DNA of 36,714 nucleotides from an uncultured Butyricicoccus sp. (GCA_944384655.1 CALWUF010000043.1:1-36714), one strand, 5' to 3'; counted from the stretch's first letter, positions 22,887 to 31,091 are shown. The notes: a model not told the origin generated them from the sequence alone. Numbers and translations: made by a program.

Positions 22887-24040
22887 GCGCGATTTTATAT
22901 CTTGTCCGCCATGCCGAGGCGGAAGGGAACATCGGTCGCCGTTGTCATGGGCAGTATGACAGCCTGCTGACCAAACGGGGATTGGAACAGGCAAAGATTG
23001 TCGGGGAACGGTTTTCCGGCAAACCGATTGATGCGGTATATTCCAGCGACTTGTGGCGTGCCCGTCATACTGCTCTGGCGATTGCACAGCCTCACCATCT
23101 CCCGGTCATTGAACGCAAGGCATTGCGTGAAATTGATATGGGTGAATGGGAGGATAAGGCATGGGCGGAACTGCCCGTCAATGAGCCGGAATTGTATGAC
23201 ACATGGTGCAATCGTCCCTGGCTGTGCCGCGCACCTGGCGGTGAAACCATCATGGAATCTGGTGTGCGTGCGCTGGAGGAAATGCGCCGCATTGCACGCG
23301 ATGAAGACGGGAAAACCGTGGTTGTTGTCAGCCATGGGTCTGCCATTCGCGGCATGTTAACACGTGCACTTGGATTGCGCGATGATGAAATGATGCAGGT
23401 TGGCTGGGGAGACAATACCTGTGTTGCAAAAATGATTTTTCATGATGACGGTTCGATTGAAATCCCATATCGCAACGACAATTCGCATCTGCCAAAGGAG
23501 CTGTCCACCTTCCATTCGCTCAAGTGGAGCGATCGTGTAGATGTACCGGTTTCGCCGCAGATGTGGTTTCGTCCGGTCAATTGGGACGACGCAGAGGACA
23601 AAGCCATTGCATTGGAACTGTTCCATCAGATTTATTGGCCAACGTATGGGGAAGATACCTATACCGATGAACAGATTGAAGCGCGGCTGCGCAGTTTTCA
23701 GTCTGTCACACCGGATGCGGTTTGCTTTGGCATGGTTGATCGGGAGATCGGTGGAATCATTGCAATCAATACGGTGGAAAACCATGACACAGAAATCGGC
23801 GAAATGGGCGGGACATGTATTTTGGAAAAATTCCGTGGCTTTGGTTTTGGTCCGCAGTTGATTGGAAATGCAGTTAGCGTATACCGCCGCATGGGGAAAA
23901 AAGTGCTTCAGGCAATGCCTGCCAAGCACAACCCTGGTGCAGCAAAATTTTATCAGCGCAATGGATTTGACCTTGTGGGTGAATATACCGATGAATGCGG
24001 CGAATTTTTGGTTTTACAGCGCAACATTGCAGTCAGATAA
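22883..24040 (+). CDS. Histidine phosphatase - GNAT acetyltransferase fusion
   Basis: The 385-residue protein has two domains. Residues 1-200 form a histidine phosphatase domain: VRHAEAEGN with the phospho-accepting His10, YSSDLWRARHTA, REIDMGEW with Glu83 or Glu88 as possible acid, and VVVSHGSAIRG with His151. Residues about 227-385 form a GNAT acetyltransferase: WFRPVNWDD, a central strand DREIGGIIAI, the acetyl-CoA loop EKFRGFGFGPQLIG, and AAKFYQRNGFDLVGEY. The start overlaps pyrD as ATGA, so it belongs to the pyrKD operon, and a terminator follows. Substrates are unknown; a phosphosugar or nucleotide intermediate is possible, but that is guesswork. The frame is continuous, so this is a true fusion, not two genes. 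Confidence 0.9.
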   Translation: MSAILYLVRHAEAEGNIGRRCHGQYDSLLTKRGLEQAKIVGERFSGKPIDAVYSSDLWRARHTALAIAQPHHLPVIERKALREIDMGEWEDKAWAELPVNEPELYDTWCNRPWLCRAPGGETIMESGVRALEEMRRIARDEDGKTVVVVSHGSAIRGMLTRALGLRDDEMMQVGWGDNTCVAKMIFHDDGSIEIPYRNDNSHLPKELSTFHSLKWSDRVDVPVSPQMWFRPVNWDDAEDKAIALELFHQIYWPTYGEDTYTDEQIEARLRSFQSVTPDAVCFGMVDREIGGIIAINTVENHDTEIGEMGGTCILEKFRGFGFGPQLIGNAVSVYRRMGKKVLQAMPAKHNPGAAKFYQRNGFDLVGEYTDECGEFLVLQRNIAVR

Positions 24041-24060
24041 ACAATTGGATTGACAAATAA

Positions 24061-24090
24061 AAAAACCGCAGGGAACTCCCTGTGGTTTTT
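24061..24090. terminator. Bidirectional terminator after the fusion gene and the hydrolase gene
   Basis: AAAAACCGCAGGG (24061-24073) pairs with CCCTGTGGTTTTT (24078-24090), one G-T pair, with an AACT loop. Long A and T runs at both ends support action on both strands. Confidence 0.88.
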
Positions 24091-24108
24091 GCTGTTATGA
24101 AAGAAGAT

Positions 24109-25083
24109 TCAGCCGTTTTGTGTCTGTCCGGCGGCGACGGTACGCCCCGCCAGTTGTTTCTCCAGCCAGCGGCTGATATCACCATATACTTCTTCTTTAT
24201 TCAGTTCATTGAGGATTTCATGCCTGTGATCTTTATAGAAAATCACTTCGATATTGCGGCAGCCTGCAGCGCGATAAGCGGATGCAATGCGTTTGACGCC
24301 GGTGCCATAACCTCCGACCGGATCGGCGTCACCGGAGATAAACAGCAGAGGCAGATTGTTTGATGTATTCCGGATACAGCTCAGACGATTGCAGTTCTGC
24401 ATCAGATAGCACAGGTCACGGAAACCGGAAGCGGTAAAGATATAGTTGCACTTGGCGTCTGATTGGTATAGAGAGACAACAGCGCGGTCGCGTGTGAGCC
24501 AGTCAAAGGGAGACTGGCAGTCTTCAATGCGCGCCGTATAATGTTTAAATGCCAAATTGCTGAGCATACCGCTGCGGTACATGGGACCATGAGAACGGAT
24601 GACAGAATTGGCAAGATGGATGCCGAGACCGGCTGCGGCATTGGGGGCAGGACAGCCGGATAAAATACAGCCGTCCAAATCGCCGTCTTGACAGCGCGCA
24701 AGATATAAGCGTACAATCATGGAGCCCATGGAATGCCCAAGAAGGAAATAGGGAAGATCGGGCCAACGAAGTTTCATTTTTTCCTTGAGTGCAGCCACAT
24801 CATCCACCAGGACGCGCCAGCCGTTATGGTGACCGAAAAAGCCGAGTGCTCCGGACGGCGGTACAGAAGCGCCGTGACCGAGGTGGTCATTGCCGCAGAC
24901 AATAAAGCCGAGCGAACAGAGATATTTTGCAAAAGATGTATATCGTGTGAAATATTCACACATGCCGTGGGAAATCTGCACGATACCGCGAGGCTCTACA
25001 TCGACCGGGCGAAGGATATAATAAGAAATGGTTGCACCGGAGCATGCACTCGGGTAAGTGCTCTGTGTACAGCGGATATTCAT
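24109..25083 (-). CDS. Alpha/beta hydrolase, monoacylglycerol lipase / serine aminopeptidase S33-like
   Basis: The 324-residue protein has a complete alpha/beta hydrolase triad: the nucleophile elbow GHSMGS with Ser118, FISGDADPVGG with Asp254, and KDHRHEIL with His288. An early VQISHGMCEYFTRY marks the oxyanion-loop HG motif and is typical of the Hydrolase_4 group (lysophospholipase or monoglyceride lipase type). There is no signal peptide, so it is cytoplasmic. AAGGAGG precedes the ATG by eight bases or so. It stands alone on the minus strand. The natural substrate cannot be read from the sequence; an acylglycerol or lysophospholipid is the family expectation. Confidence 0.88.
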   Translation of the reverse strand: MNIRCTQSTYPSACSGATISYYILRPVDVEPRGIVQISHGMCEYFTRYTSFAKYLCSLGFIVCGNDHLGHGASVPPSGALGFFGHHNGWRVLVDDVAALKEKMKLRWPDLPYFLLGHSMGSMIVRLYLARCQDGDLDGCILSGCPAPNAAAGLGIHLANSVIRSHGPMYRSGMLSNLAFKHYTARIEDCQSPFDWLTRDRAVVSLYQSDAKCNYIFTASGFRDLCYLMQNCNRLSCIRNTSNNLPLLFISGDADPVGGYGTGVKRIASAYRAAGCRNIEVIFYKDHRHEILNELNKEEVYGDISRWLEKQLAGRTVAAGQTQNG

Positions 25084-25228
25084 GCAGGTCTCCTCCTTTC
25101 GTTCTGTTATCAGTATAGTATTGTATTCCTATGATATCATAATCTCGACGAAATGAACGGGAGAAAGACAAAAGTTTACAAACGGTTCAAAATATATTCA
25201 GAAGGCGGAAAGGAGCAGGTATTGGGGG

Positions 25229-25257
25229 TTGCACATGCTGCCACAGGCAGGTATAAT
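25229..25257 (+). promoter_or_regulatory. Predicted promoter of the DUF1292 gene
   Basis: TTGCAC (25229-25234) and consensus TATAAT (25252-25257) are spaced by 17 bases. The start near 25264 is followed at once by a small GC hairpin GCGCC-GCA-GGCGC (25273-25285) in a 50-base leader. A perfect palindrome TATGATATCATA (25130-25141) lies further upstream, between this gene and the divergent hydrolase gene. Confidence 0.72.
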
Positions 25258-25313
25258 ATCAAATAGAAAAGGGCGCCGCAGGCGCAAAAAAGGATGGGAA
25301 GGAGAAGGATTGT

Positions 25314-25592
25314 ATGGATAACAATATGGAGGAGCGGGATGGTGTTATGACGCTCGTCAATGAGAACGGCGAAGAGGTCGAATACGAATTGATCGATTCC
25401 ATCACGTATGAAAATACGGAATATGTCGTGCTTCTGCCAGTCGAGGAAGAAGATTGCGAGGCAGTCATTCTTGAGGTCGAGTCCGACGGCGATATGGAAA
25501 ATTATGTGGCGGTTGATGACGAGGACATCCTCTGTGCGGTTTATGACATTTTTAAGGAACGCTTTGCCGATCAGCTCGACTTTGAAGACTGA
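25314..25592 (+). CDS. DUF1292 family protein
   Basis: The 92-residue, strongly acidic protein matches the DUF1292 pattern: MTLVNENGEEVEYELIDSI, then YENTEYVVLLPVEEE and an acidic C-terminal half ending VYDIFKERFADQLDFED. It is soluble and small. In many Bacillota the DUF1292 gene (yrzB) lies next to alaS/yrzL/yrrK-type genes, which are not seen here. The family has no firm function. A GGAGAAGG site precedes the ATG; an in-frame ATG four codons later (25326) is also possible. It has its own promoter and terminator. Confidence 0.9.
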   Translation: MDNNMEERDGVMTLVNENGEEVEYELIDSITYENTEYVVLLPVEEEDCEAVILEVESDGDMENYVAVDDEDILCAVYDIFKERFADQLDFED

Positions 25593-25604
25593 TTTTGTAC
25601 ACAC

Positions 25605-25644
25605 AAAGACCTTTCACGGACGGCGACCGCGAAAGGTCTTTTTT
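25605..25644. terminator. Terminator of the DUF1292 gene, possibly also of ung
   Basis: The arms 25605-25619 and 25627-25641 (AAAGACCTTTC core) pair with one A-C mismatch, and the plus strand ends in six T. On the minus strand the T-run is shorter. Confidence 0.82.
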
Positions 25645-25697
25645 ACTGTCTGGTTGTTGCATCGGTAGGTTAAATTATATATTGGCACAGGACGAGG

Positions 25698-26387
25698 TCA
25701 GATCCCTTCCGGTCTTGTGTTGACGGCATTCCAATCGACAGGTTCCATGCCGTGGTCATACAGGAATTGATTTGCCTGCGAAAAGTGTTCGCAGCCGAAA
25801 AAGCCCCGGTGTGCGGACAGCGGCGACGGATGCGCACATTCGAGGATCAAGTGTTGTGGTTTGGTAATCAGTTCCTTTTTTTTGCGCGCATTTGCGCCCC
25901 ACAGCAAAAAAACCATCGGCGTTTCGCGTTCGCCGAGCAGGGAAATGATGCGGTCAGTCAGGATTTCCCAGCCCTTATCCTTATGGGAATTTGGCTGTCC
26001 CTCTCGCACGGTCAGCACTGTGTTCATCAGCAGCACACCCTCACGCGCCCACGGAACGAGACAGCCGGACTGCGGCGTCAAAATACCGATGTCGTCATGC
26101 AGTTCCTTAAAGATATTTTGCAGCGATGGCGGCATGGGAACGCCGGGACGGACGGAAAAGCACATGCCATGCGCTTGTCCTTCGCCGTGATACGGATCTT
26201 GCCCGAGAATGACAATTTTTACATCGGAGTAGGAGGTGTATTTGAGCGCATTGAAAATATCCTTCATCGGCGGATAGATCTGCGCGGTGCGATATTCCTG
26301 TTTCAGAAATTCCCGAAGTTGTAAATAATAGTCCTTTTCAAACTCGTCTGCGAGCAGTTCATCCCATTCATTTCCGATATTGACCAT
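25698..26387 (-). CDS. ung: Uracil-DNA glycosylase, family 1
   Basis: Ung removes uracil from DNA, starting base excision repair. The 229-residue protein has the family-1 motifs: VILGQDPYHGEGQAHGM with the catalytic Asp64 in GQDPYHG at 62-68, and HPSPLSAHRGF with His186 in HPSPLSA at 186-192. LLMNTVLTVREGQPNSH is the conserved central segment. It stands alone on the minus strand, back to back with the GntR-ABC operon. A TATACT box on the minus strand (26420-26425) is a -10 candidate with a poor -35. The window thus holds three unlinked glycosylases with different substrates. Confidence 0.96.
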   Translation of the reverse strand: MVNIGNEWDELLADEFEKDYYLQLREFLKQEYRTAQIYPPMKDIFNALKYTSYSDVKIVILGQDPYHGEGQAHGMCFSVRPGVPMPPSLQNIFKELHDDIGILTPQSGCLVPWAREGVLLMNTVLTVREGQPNSHKDKGWEILTDRIISLLGERETPMVFLLWGANARKKKELITKPQHLILECAHPSPLSAHRGFFGCEHFSQANQFLYDHGMEPVDWNAVNTRPEGI

Positions 26388-26482
26388 TGATTCCCATTCC
26401 TTTCGTTTTCAATGACCTTAGTATACCATGATCTGGACAGAAAGAAAACTTGTAACCGAATTGTAGTTGTATTTACTCGCAG

Positions 26483-26509
26483 CGCTTGGTACACTGAGTG
26501 TACTAAGCG
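26483..26509. promoter_or_regulatory. Operator palindrome of the GntR-ABC operon
   Basis: Thirteen-base arms (26483-26495 and 26497-26509) around a central G pair with a single mismatch; the core is GTACACT-G-AGTGTAC. It fills the spacer between the -35 and -10 boxes of the operon promoter. A third half-site, AGTACACT, follows at about 26514-26521. This is the layout known for YtrA-type GntR autorepressors. Confidence 0.82.
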
Positions 26510-26515
26510 TAATAG
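26486..26515 (+). promoter_or_regulatory. Predicted promoter of the GntR-ABC operon
   Basis: TTGGTA (26486-26491) and TAATAG (26510-26515) are 18 bases apart, with the palindromic operator between them, so the bound regulator would block RNA polymerase. Confidence 0.62.
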
Positions 26516-26550
26516 TACACTTGTGAAGTGCGGCGCAGAAAGGAGTAAAA

Positions 26551-26928
26551 ATGATGATACATCTGAATCTGCACGATCCACGCCCCATGTATGAGCAGGT
26601 GGTCGATCAGATGGAAATGCTTGCAGTGCGCGGCGTGCTGGAGGCGGATTCCAGGCTTCCGAGTGTGCGCCAGATGGCGATGGAACTTTCCCTGAACCCG
26701 AACACTGTGCAAAAGGCATACAGTGAGCTGTTAAATCGCGGCGTGATTTATTCTGTGCGCGGAAAAGGGAATTTTGTATCGAGCGACTGCTCACGCATCC
26801 GGCAACAAAAGCTGGATGAAATACGCAGTGCCATTGCCAGACTGATACATCAGGCGCACGAGCTGGGGGCGACAACACAGCAGTGCAATGAACTGTTGCA
26901 ATCATTTATGGAGGTGGAACAATCATGA
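26551..26928 (+). CDS. GntR family regulator, YtrA subfamily
   Basis: The 125-residue protein has the compact YtrA layout. A winged helix-turn-helix occupies about 10-75 (PMYEQVVDQMEMLAVRGVLE, then LPSVRQMAMELSLNPNTVQKAYSELLNRGVI and the wing VRGKGNFVS), followed by only two helices for dimerisation and no large effector domain. Members repress their own ABC transporter operon and respond to cell-envelope stress or certain antibiotics in studied cases. AAGGAG lies five bases before the first of two adjacent ATGs. Its stop overlaps the ATPase start as ATGA. Direct control of its own operon is supported by the palindrome in the promoter. Confidence 0.93.
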   Translation: MMIHLNLHDPRPMYEQVVDQMEMLAVRGVLEADSRLPSVRQMAMELSLNPNTVQKAYSELLNRGVIYSVRGKGNFVSSDCSRIRQQKLDEIRSAIARLIHQAHELGATTQQCNELLQSFMEVEQS

Positions 26929-27824
26929 TTCGGGCACAGGCTGTGCATAAGAGCTTCGGTAGTACACCGGCGCTCGATTCTGTAACGGCGGAAATTCGTA
27001 CTGGCTCAATTTATGGGCTGATCGGTTCCAACGGCGCGGGTAAATCGACGTTTCTGCGCATTTTGGCGGGCATTCTGCGACCGGACAGCGGATCCGTGAC
27101 AATAGATGATCAGCCGGTTTTTGAAAATCCGGAGATCAAGAACCGATGCTTTATGATTTCCGATGAACCGTATTTTTTCTCCGGATGTACGCCGAAGGAT
27201 TTGAAGGAATATTATAAAACCATTTATCCGCATTTTGATGAGATGCGCTTTCACAGCCTGATGGATAATTTCGGGCTGGATGAACGGCGTAAAATCCGGA
27301 CGTTTTCCAAGGGTATGAAAAAACAGGTGTCCGTTATCTGTGCGGCGTCATCGGGGGCGGATTATCTTTTCTGTGATGAGACGTTTGACGGGCTTGATCC
27401 GGTTGCGCGCCAGGCAGTGAAATCACTGTTCGCCAGTGACGTCGCCGAATTTTGTGCGACGCCAGTCATCGCCTCACATAACCTGCGCGAACTGGAGGAT
27501 TTCTGTGACTGCGTTGGACTGCTGCACCGCGGCGGCATCCTGTTCTCGCGCGATTTGGACGATATGAAACTGAATATCCAAAAAGTTCAGATCGTTCCCG
27601 GAGATATTCCTGCGTCTGATATCCTGCGTGATCTGAATGTGATGGCTACACAGCGCAGCGGACGTATGCTGACAATTACGGTGCGTGGTGAACGCGCAGA
27701 AACGGAAGCGCATTTGCGTGCCGCAAATCCGCTGTATTTTGAAATTCTTCCGTTGTCACTGGAAGAGATCTTTATTGCTGAGACGGAGGTGAACGGTTAT
27801 GATGCGCGAAAACTCATCCTTTAA
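26925..27824 (+). CDS. ABC transporter ATP-binding protein, YtrB-like
   Basis: The 299-residue protein is an ABC ATPase: Walker A GSNGAGKST at 34-42, signature FSKGMKKQ at 127-134, Walker B YLFCDE at 147-152 followed by the D-loop GLDP, and the switch His185 in IASHNL. The usual Q-loop glutamine is not evident; the corresponding stretch reads FMISDEPYFF. The signature SKGM replaces the common SGGQ, as seen in many YtrB-type exporters. The region after about 205 is a C-terminal extension with beta strands. It overlaps the regulator upstream (ATGA) and the permease downstream (26 bases), so all three are translated together and the permease is its partner. Confidence 0.94.
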   Translation: MIRAQAVHKSFGSTPALDSVTAEIRTGSIYGLIGSNGAGKSTFLRILAGILRPDSGSVTIDDQPVFENPEIKNRCFMISDEPYFFSGCTPKDLKEYYKTIYPHFDEMRFHSLMDNFGLDERRKIRTFSKGMKKQVSVICAASSGADYLFCDETFDGLDPVARQAVKSLFASDVAEFCATPVIASHNLRELEDFCDCVGLLHRGGILFSRDLDDMKLNIQKVQIVPGDIPASDILRDLNVMATQRSGRMLTITVRGERAETEAHLRAANPLYFEILPLSLEEIFIAETEVNGYDARKLIL

Positions 27825-30141
27825 GTTCCATACGCTGTTGGCAAACTGCTGCCGCAGACAGGCAGCGCTGTTTACATTGTCGTTCGTTTCCATGCTCGCT
27901 GTCCTTCCGATCGGTATGATTTTGAAAATACAATCATTTTTGCGATATAATTGGGACAACAACAATCCGGAAACACGGAAATATACAGTGGAAATGATCC
28001 GCAATGTGTTGATGACACAGGAGATGGCCAATGTGGCGCTGATTGTACTGGCTGTCATCGCGGGTATTTCCATGTTCCATTACCTGCATTCACGCACCCA
28101 GACTGACTTTTATGGCGCATTGCCTATCCGGCGCGGGCAGATGTTTGCCATCCGCGTGACAACGGGTGCGTTGGCAGTGCTTCCGATCTATTTGCTCAGT
28201 GTGGCGTTTACGTGCGGCGTATGTGTGGCATATGGATTCTCGGATGCGATTGACGGAACCATGTTGGCGTGCTCGATCCTTGCACATATAGCAGGTTTCC
28301 TGTTGATCTATGCGGTCAGTATTTTGTCGGCAATCGTCTGTGGACATACACTGGTGTCGCTGCTCGTGTGTGGGTGGATGCAGTTCGGATTGTATTTTGG
28401 CTGGTTTGTCGTAAACGAACTGTTGGACATTCTGTATCCCGCGCGTATATCTGCATATACGGACAATCAAGCGTGGTTGTCACCGCCGGTAGCGCTGTTC
28501 CGTATGACGACAGTGGGGGGAGAACTGTGGACAGATGATCCGAAGTATGTAGCATACAGTTTGGTTCCCGCGCTCGGTTGCCTGATTGTGGCAGCAGTGG
28601 TATTTGTATTGAGTTATATCCTATGCCGGGTTCGCAGGAGTGAGAATGCCGGCAGTTCCATCGCGTTCCCGGTCATTGAGCTGCCGTTTAAATTATATAT
28701 GACCAGTGTCATCGGTATACTGTGCGGACTTGTGTTCCAAGCCATGACAGGTGATTGGATGACGATGTTTTTCGGCATTGCTGTCGGCGCAGTGGTCGCT
28801 GCATGTGTTGTGGAAATTGTATATGATCAAGATTTCCGCAGTTTGTTCCGGCGGTGGAAAAGCACATTGATTTTTGGTGTTGTAGCTGCGGCTGTATTCG
28901 CCTGCATGGCAATGGATGTCACGCACTGGAACAGCAATCTGCCTGACAGAGGGGATATTGTCGCAGCAGATATGACATCAGATGAAGTGTCCTGGAGTTG
29001 TAGTATAAAGCATGAAAATTTCTATGATACAGTAACTGTGTATGGTATGTTATTCGGAGGTCGGCAGGATCCTGAACAACAATCCGGCAGTATGCTGGAG
29101 GCAAGCGAAAATATCGATGCCATTTATGCATCTGCATCCATGGGTGCGGAAGCGATGAAGGGGGATCGAAGCAGAATAACAGAACAGGGTACAGAGGGCA
29201 CGTATCGATATGAAATTACATTCAAGCTGAAAAATGGCAGGGTGTTCCGGCGCGCGTATTACCTGCCAACCAATACCGATCAAATTGCGGAAAACAGTGC
29301 GCAGGTGCGCTTTTCTGAGGAGTATCTGAACTCACGTACCGCGATTGCACAGGCGGAAAAACAGAAGAATGACATTGTATTTATGATGGTTGGAAACTAT
29401 ACGGACATCGATACCCTGACTGTTGGCAAACAGATAAACAGTAAGAGTGCCATTGTGAATATTTTAGAAACGCTGAAAGAAGAATCCATGTCTATCACAA
29501 AGGAATATGCTGCAACAAATGCTCCTGTCGCAATCTTACGTGTTACAATACAGGATGTACTTGACGAATTGGAAGAAATAAACATCAATCGCTGGGATTA
29601 CATGACCAATTTAGATGGTCTGTATGATATTCCGGTATATGAGTGTGAGACGCGGACGTTGGCGCAGATTAAGCTGTATGCAAAGGGATTTGTCACCCGC
29701 TTCGGAAATCAGAAAATCACGAGCATTGTGTCCACCGTTTACAATGAAGATGATACAGAGGAAGTGGTTCATATTGATTCAGAGGAGATTGACGCATGGA
29801 GCAAAAAACTGATACCGTATTCATTTGAATCGGTCATCGATCCCGTGTATCGTTTGAACTATGACAGCTATTATGATGTAAAACTGGACGATGGAAACGT
29901 CATCCACTGTATCAGTCATCAGGAATCTGATGAAGCCGACGGAGAGGATACCGGCGCAAAGGCGGAATCGACAGTGACGAACACATCCACACGTGTCATC
30001 GGTGGCGCAGATGGTCCGACTGAGATTTCTGTGACATCTTCGCCGTCGGTAAGCCGTGCAACAACCATTGCCCTGTTTGCAGTGGGGATTGCAGCAATTG
30101 TCGTGATTTGTTTGCTTCTCCGGCGCAGAAAACAGAAATAA
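27799..30141 (+). CDS. ABC transporter permease with large extracytoplasmic domain and GGADGPT-helix tail
   Basis: The 780-residue protein starts with a membrane region of about eight or nine helices (21-44, 78-97, 117-145, 150-200, 257-283 and others up to about 385; approximate, by eye). This includes FHYLHSRTQTDFYGALPIRRGQ, the loop typical of YtrC/D-like permeases. Residues about 385-740 are hydrophilic and probably form an outside domain. The tail is unusual: IGGADGPT at 734-741, a short Ser/Thr linker, one helix at about 755-773, and RRRKQK at the end. GGADGPT is otherwise known to me from the beta subunit of sodium-pumping decarboxylases, to which the rest bears no resemblance. GGAGGTGA lies about seven bases before the ATG; a second ATG follows directly. 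The permease partners the ATPase gene it overlaps; the substrate is unknown. Confidence 0.88.
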   Translation: MMRENSSFKFHTLLANCCRRQAALFTLSFVSMLAVLPIGMILKIQSFLRYNWDNNNPETRKYTVEMIRNVLMTQEMANVALIVLAVIAGISMFHYLHSRTQTDFYGALPIRRGQMFAIRVTTGALAVLPIYLLSVAFTCGVCVAYGFSDAIDGTMLACSILAHIAGFLLIYAVSILSAIVCGHTLVSLLVCGWMQFGLYFGWFVVNELLDILYPARISAYTDNQAWLSPPVALFRMTTVGGELWTDDPKYVAYSLVPALGCLIVAAVVFVLSYILCRVRRSENAGSSIAFPVIELPFKLYMTSVIGILCGLVFQAMTGDWMTMFFGIAVGAVVAACVVEIVYDQDFRSLFRRWKSTLIFGVVAAAVFACMAMDVTHWNSNLPDRGDIVAADMTSDEVSWSCSIKHENFYDTVTVYGMLFGGRQDPEQQSGSMLEASENIDAIYASASMGAEAMKGDRSRITEQGTEGTYRYEITFKLKNGRVFRRAYYLPTNTDQIAENSAQVRFSEEYLNSRTAIAQAEKQKNDIVFMMVGNYTDIDTLTVGKQINSKSAIVNILETLKEESMSITKEYAATNAPVAILRVTIQDVLDELEEININRWDYMTNLDGLYDIPVYECETRTLAQIKLYAKGFVTRFGNQKITSIVSTVYNEDDTEEVVHIDSEEIDAWSKKLIPYSFESVIDPVYRLNYDSYYDVKLDDGNVIHCISHQESDEADGEDTGAKAESTVTNTSTRVIGGADGPTEISVTSSPSVSRATTIALFAVGIAAIVVICLLLRRRKQK

Positions 30142-30161
30142 TACCGTGTCGTTAGATCGAT

Positions 30162-30191
30162 AGCAGTACCTGTGCGTGCACAGGTACTGCT
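30162..30191. repeat. Perfect 14-base-arm palindrome after the ABC permease
   Basis: AGCAGTACCTGTGC (30162-30175) and its exact complement (30178-30191) flank GT. It lies 20 bases after the permease stop but is followed by TGCTGTGAG rather than a T-run. It may be a weak terminator, an mRNA 3' stabiliser, or a protein-binding site. Confidence 0.7.
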
Positions 30192-30274
30192 TGCTGTGAG
30201 CGAAAATTTTGGACGGAATGCGGTTGATTTCCAGATAAAACCAGAGAAAATGACACAATTGTTTGGCACAACAC

Positions 30275-30303
30275 TTTACAAATAGTTATAAAACCAGTAT
30301 ACT
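30275..30303 (+). promoter_or_regulatory. Predicted promoter of the XRE regulator gene
   Basis: TTTACA (30275-30280) and TATACT (30298-30303) are spaced by exactly 17 bases. Transcription would begin near 30310, leaving a leader of about 65 bases. Confidence 0.72.
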
Positions 30304-30376
30304 ATAAATATTAGACGCAACCCCTGTACAGCAGTGGTCTGCGCGTATGCTTTTTTCAGAGATGGAGCAAACATCA

Positions 30377-31060
30377 ATGGCGAGTGACTTTTCCCGTACT
30401 TTGGCGCTGCTGCGCCGCGAAAAGAGAATAAGCCAGCGGACAGCGGCGGGGGACTTGCAAGTATCCCAGGCTCTGCTCAGCCACTACGAGAATGGTTTGC
30501 GTGAGCCAGGTCTCAGCTTTGTTGTACGTGCAGCCGACTATTATGGCGTTTCCTGTGATTATTTATTGGGGCGCAGCATGTCCCGAGATGGCGGTACAAC
30601 GCTTACACCCGCGCCCGAAGAAGATGGGCAGAGCGGTGCAGCCGTGAATAAAAAGCTGGTTGCAGACGCTGCAAGCGTTTTGTTGGATGCAGCGGCAAAG
30701 TCCGGTTCACAGCAGCTCGTGGATGAATTGACAGCGTATCTTTCCATAGCAGAATATAAGCTGTTCCGCTATCTGTATGCGGCGGACAAGTCCAATCCAT
30801 TGGAAGCCTTCCGCACGGACGAGGATCGTTTTGACGCGCTGTGTGACGCACGTATGAAATTGACTGAGCTGCGTATTCGCTGTGCGGCAAATGGCGGCGG
30901 TATACTCGGTCTGAAGCAGGAATCTGTAGAGTTGCCTGACTTGTCGCTGGCTGCCCTTCCGGAAGATTATCCGGGGCGCGCTGAATCGCTGCTGCATGTG
31001 CTGCAGAGTGTGTCAGATTCCATCGAAGAGTTCGATCAAACCACACAAAAAAAGAAGTAG
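30377..31060 (+). CDS. XRE family transcriptional regulator with C-terminal helical domain
   Basis: The 227-residue protein has an N-terminal Cro/C1-type helix-turn-helix at about 7-65 (TLALLRREKRISQ, LQVSQALLSHYENGLREPGLSFV, ADYYGVSCDYLLGRS). A Pro/Glu/Gly linker follows, then a mostly helical domain rich in Leu, Ala and Glu. From memory, this form is common as a single chromosomal copy in Oscillospirales-like clostridia; its targets are not known. I chose ATG 30377, which has GATGGAGC about ten bases upstream; ATGs at 30362 and 30347 would add 5 or 10 residues that do not look like part of the fold. The strong tRNA promoter starts 31 bases after its stop, so it ends the transcription unit; no good terminator is visible, only an A/T-rich 8-base palindrome at 31073-31090. 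Confidence 0.88.
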   Translation: MASDFSRTLALLRREKRISQRTAAGDLQVSQALLSHYENGLREPGLSFVVRAADYYGVSCDYLLGRSMSRDGGTTLTPAPEEDGQSGAAVNKKLVADAASVLLDAAAKSGSQQLVDELTAYLSIAEYKLFRYLYAADKSNPLEAFRTDEDRFDALCDARMKLTELRIRCAANGGGILGLKQESVELPDLSLAALPEDYPGRAESLLHVLQSVSDSIEEFDQTTQKKK

Positions 31061-31091
31061 ATCGAATAAAAAAGTTTTTTTGAAAAAACTG

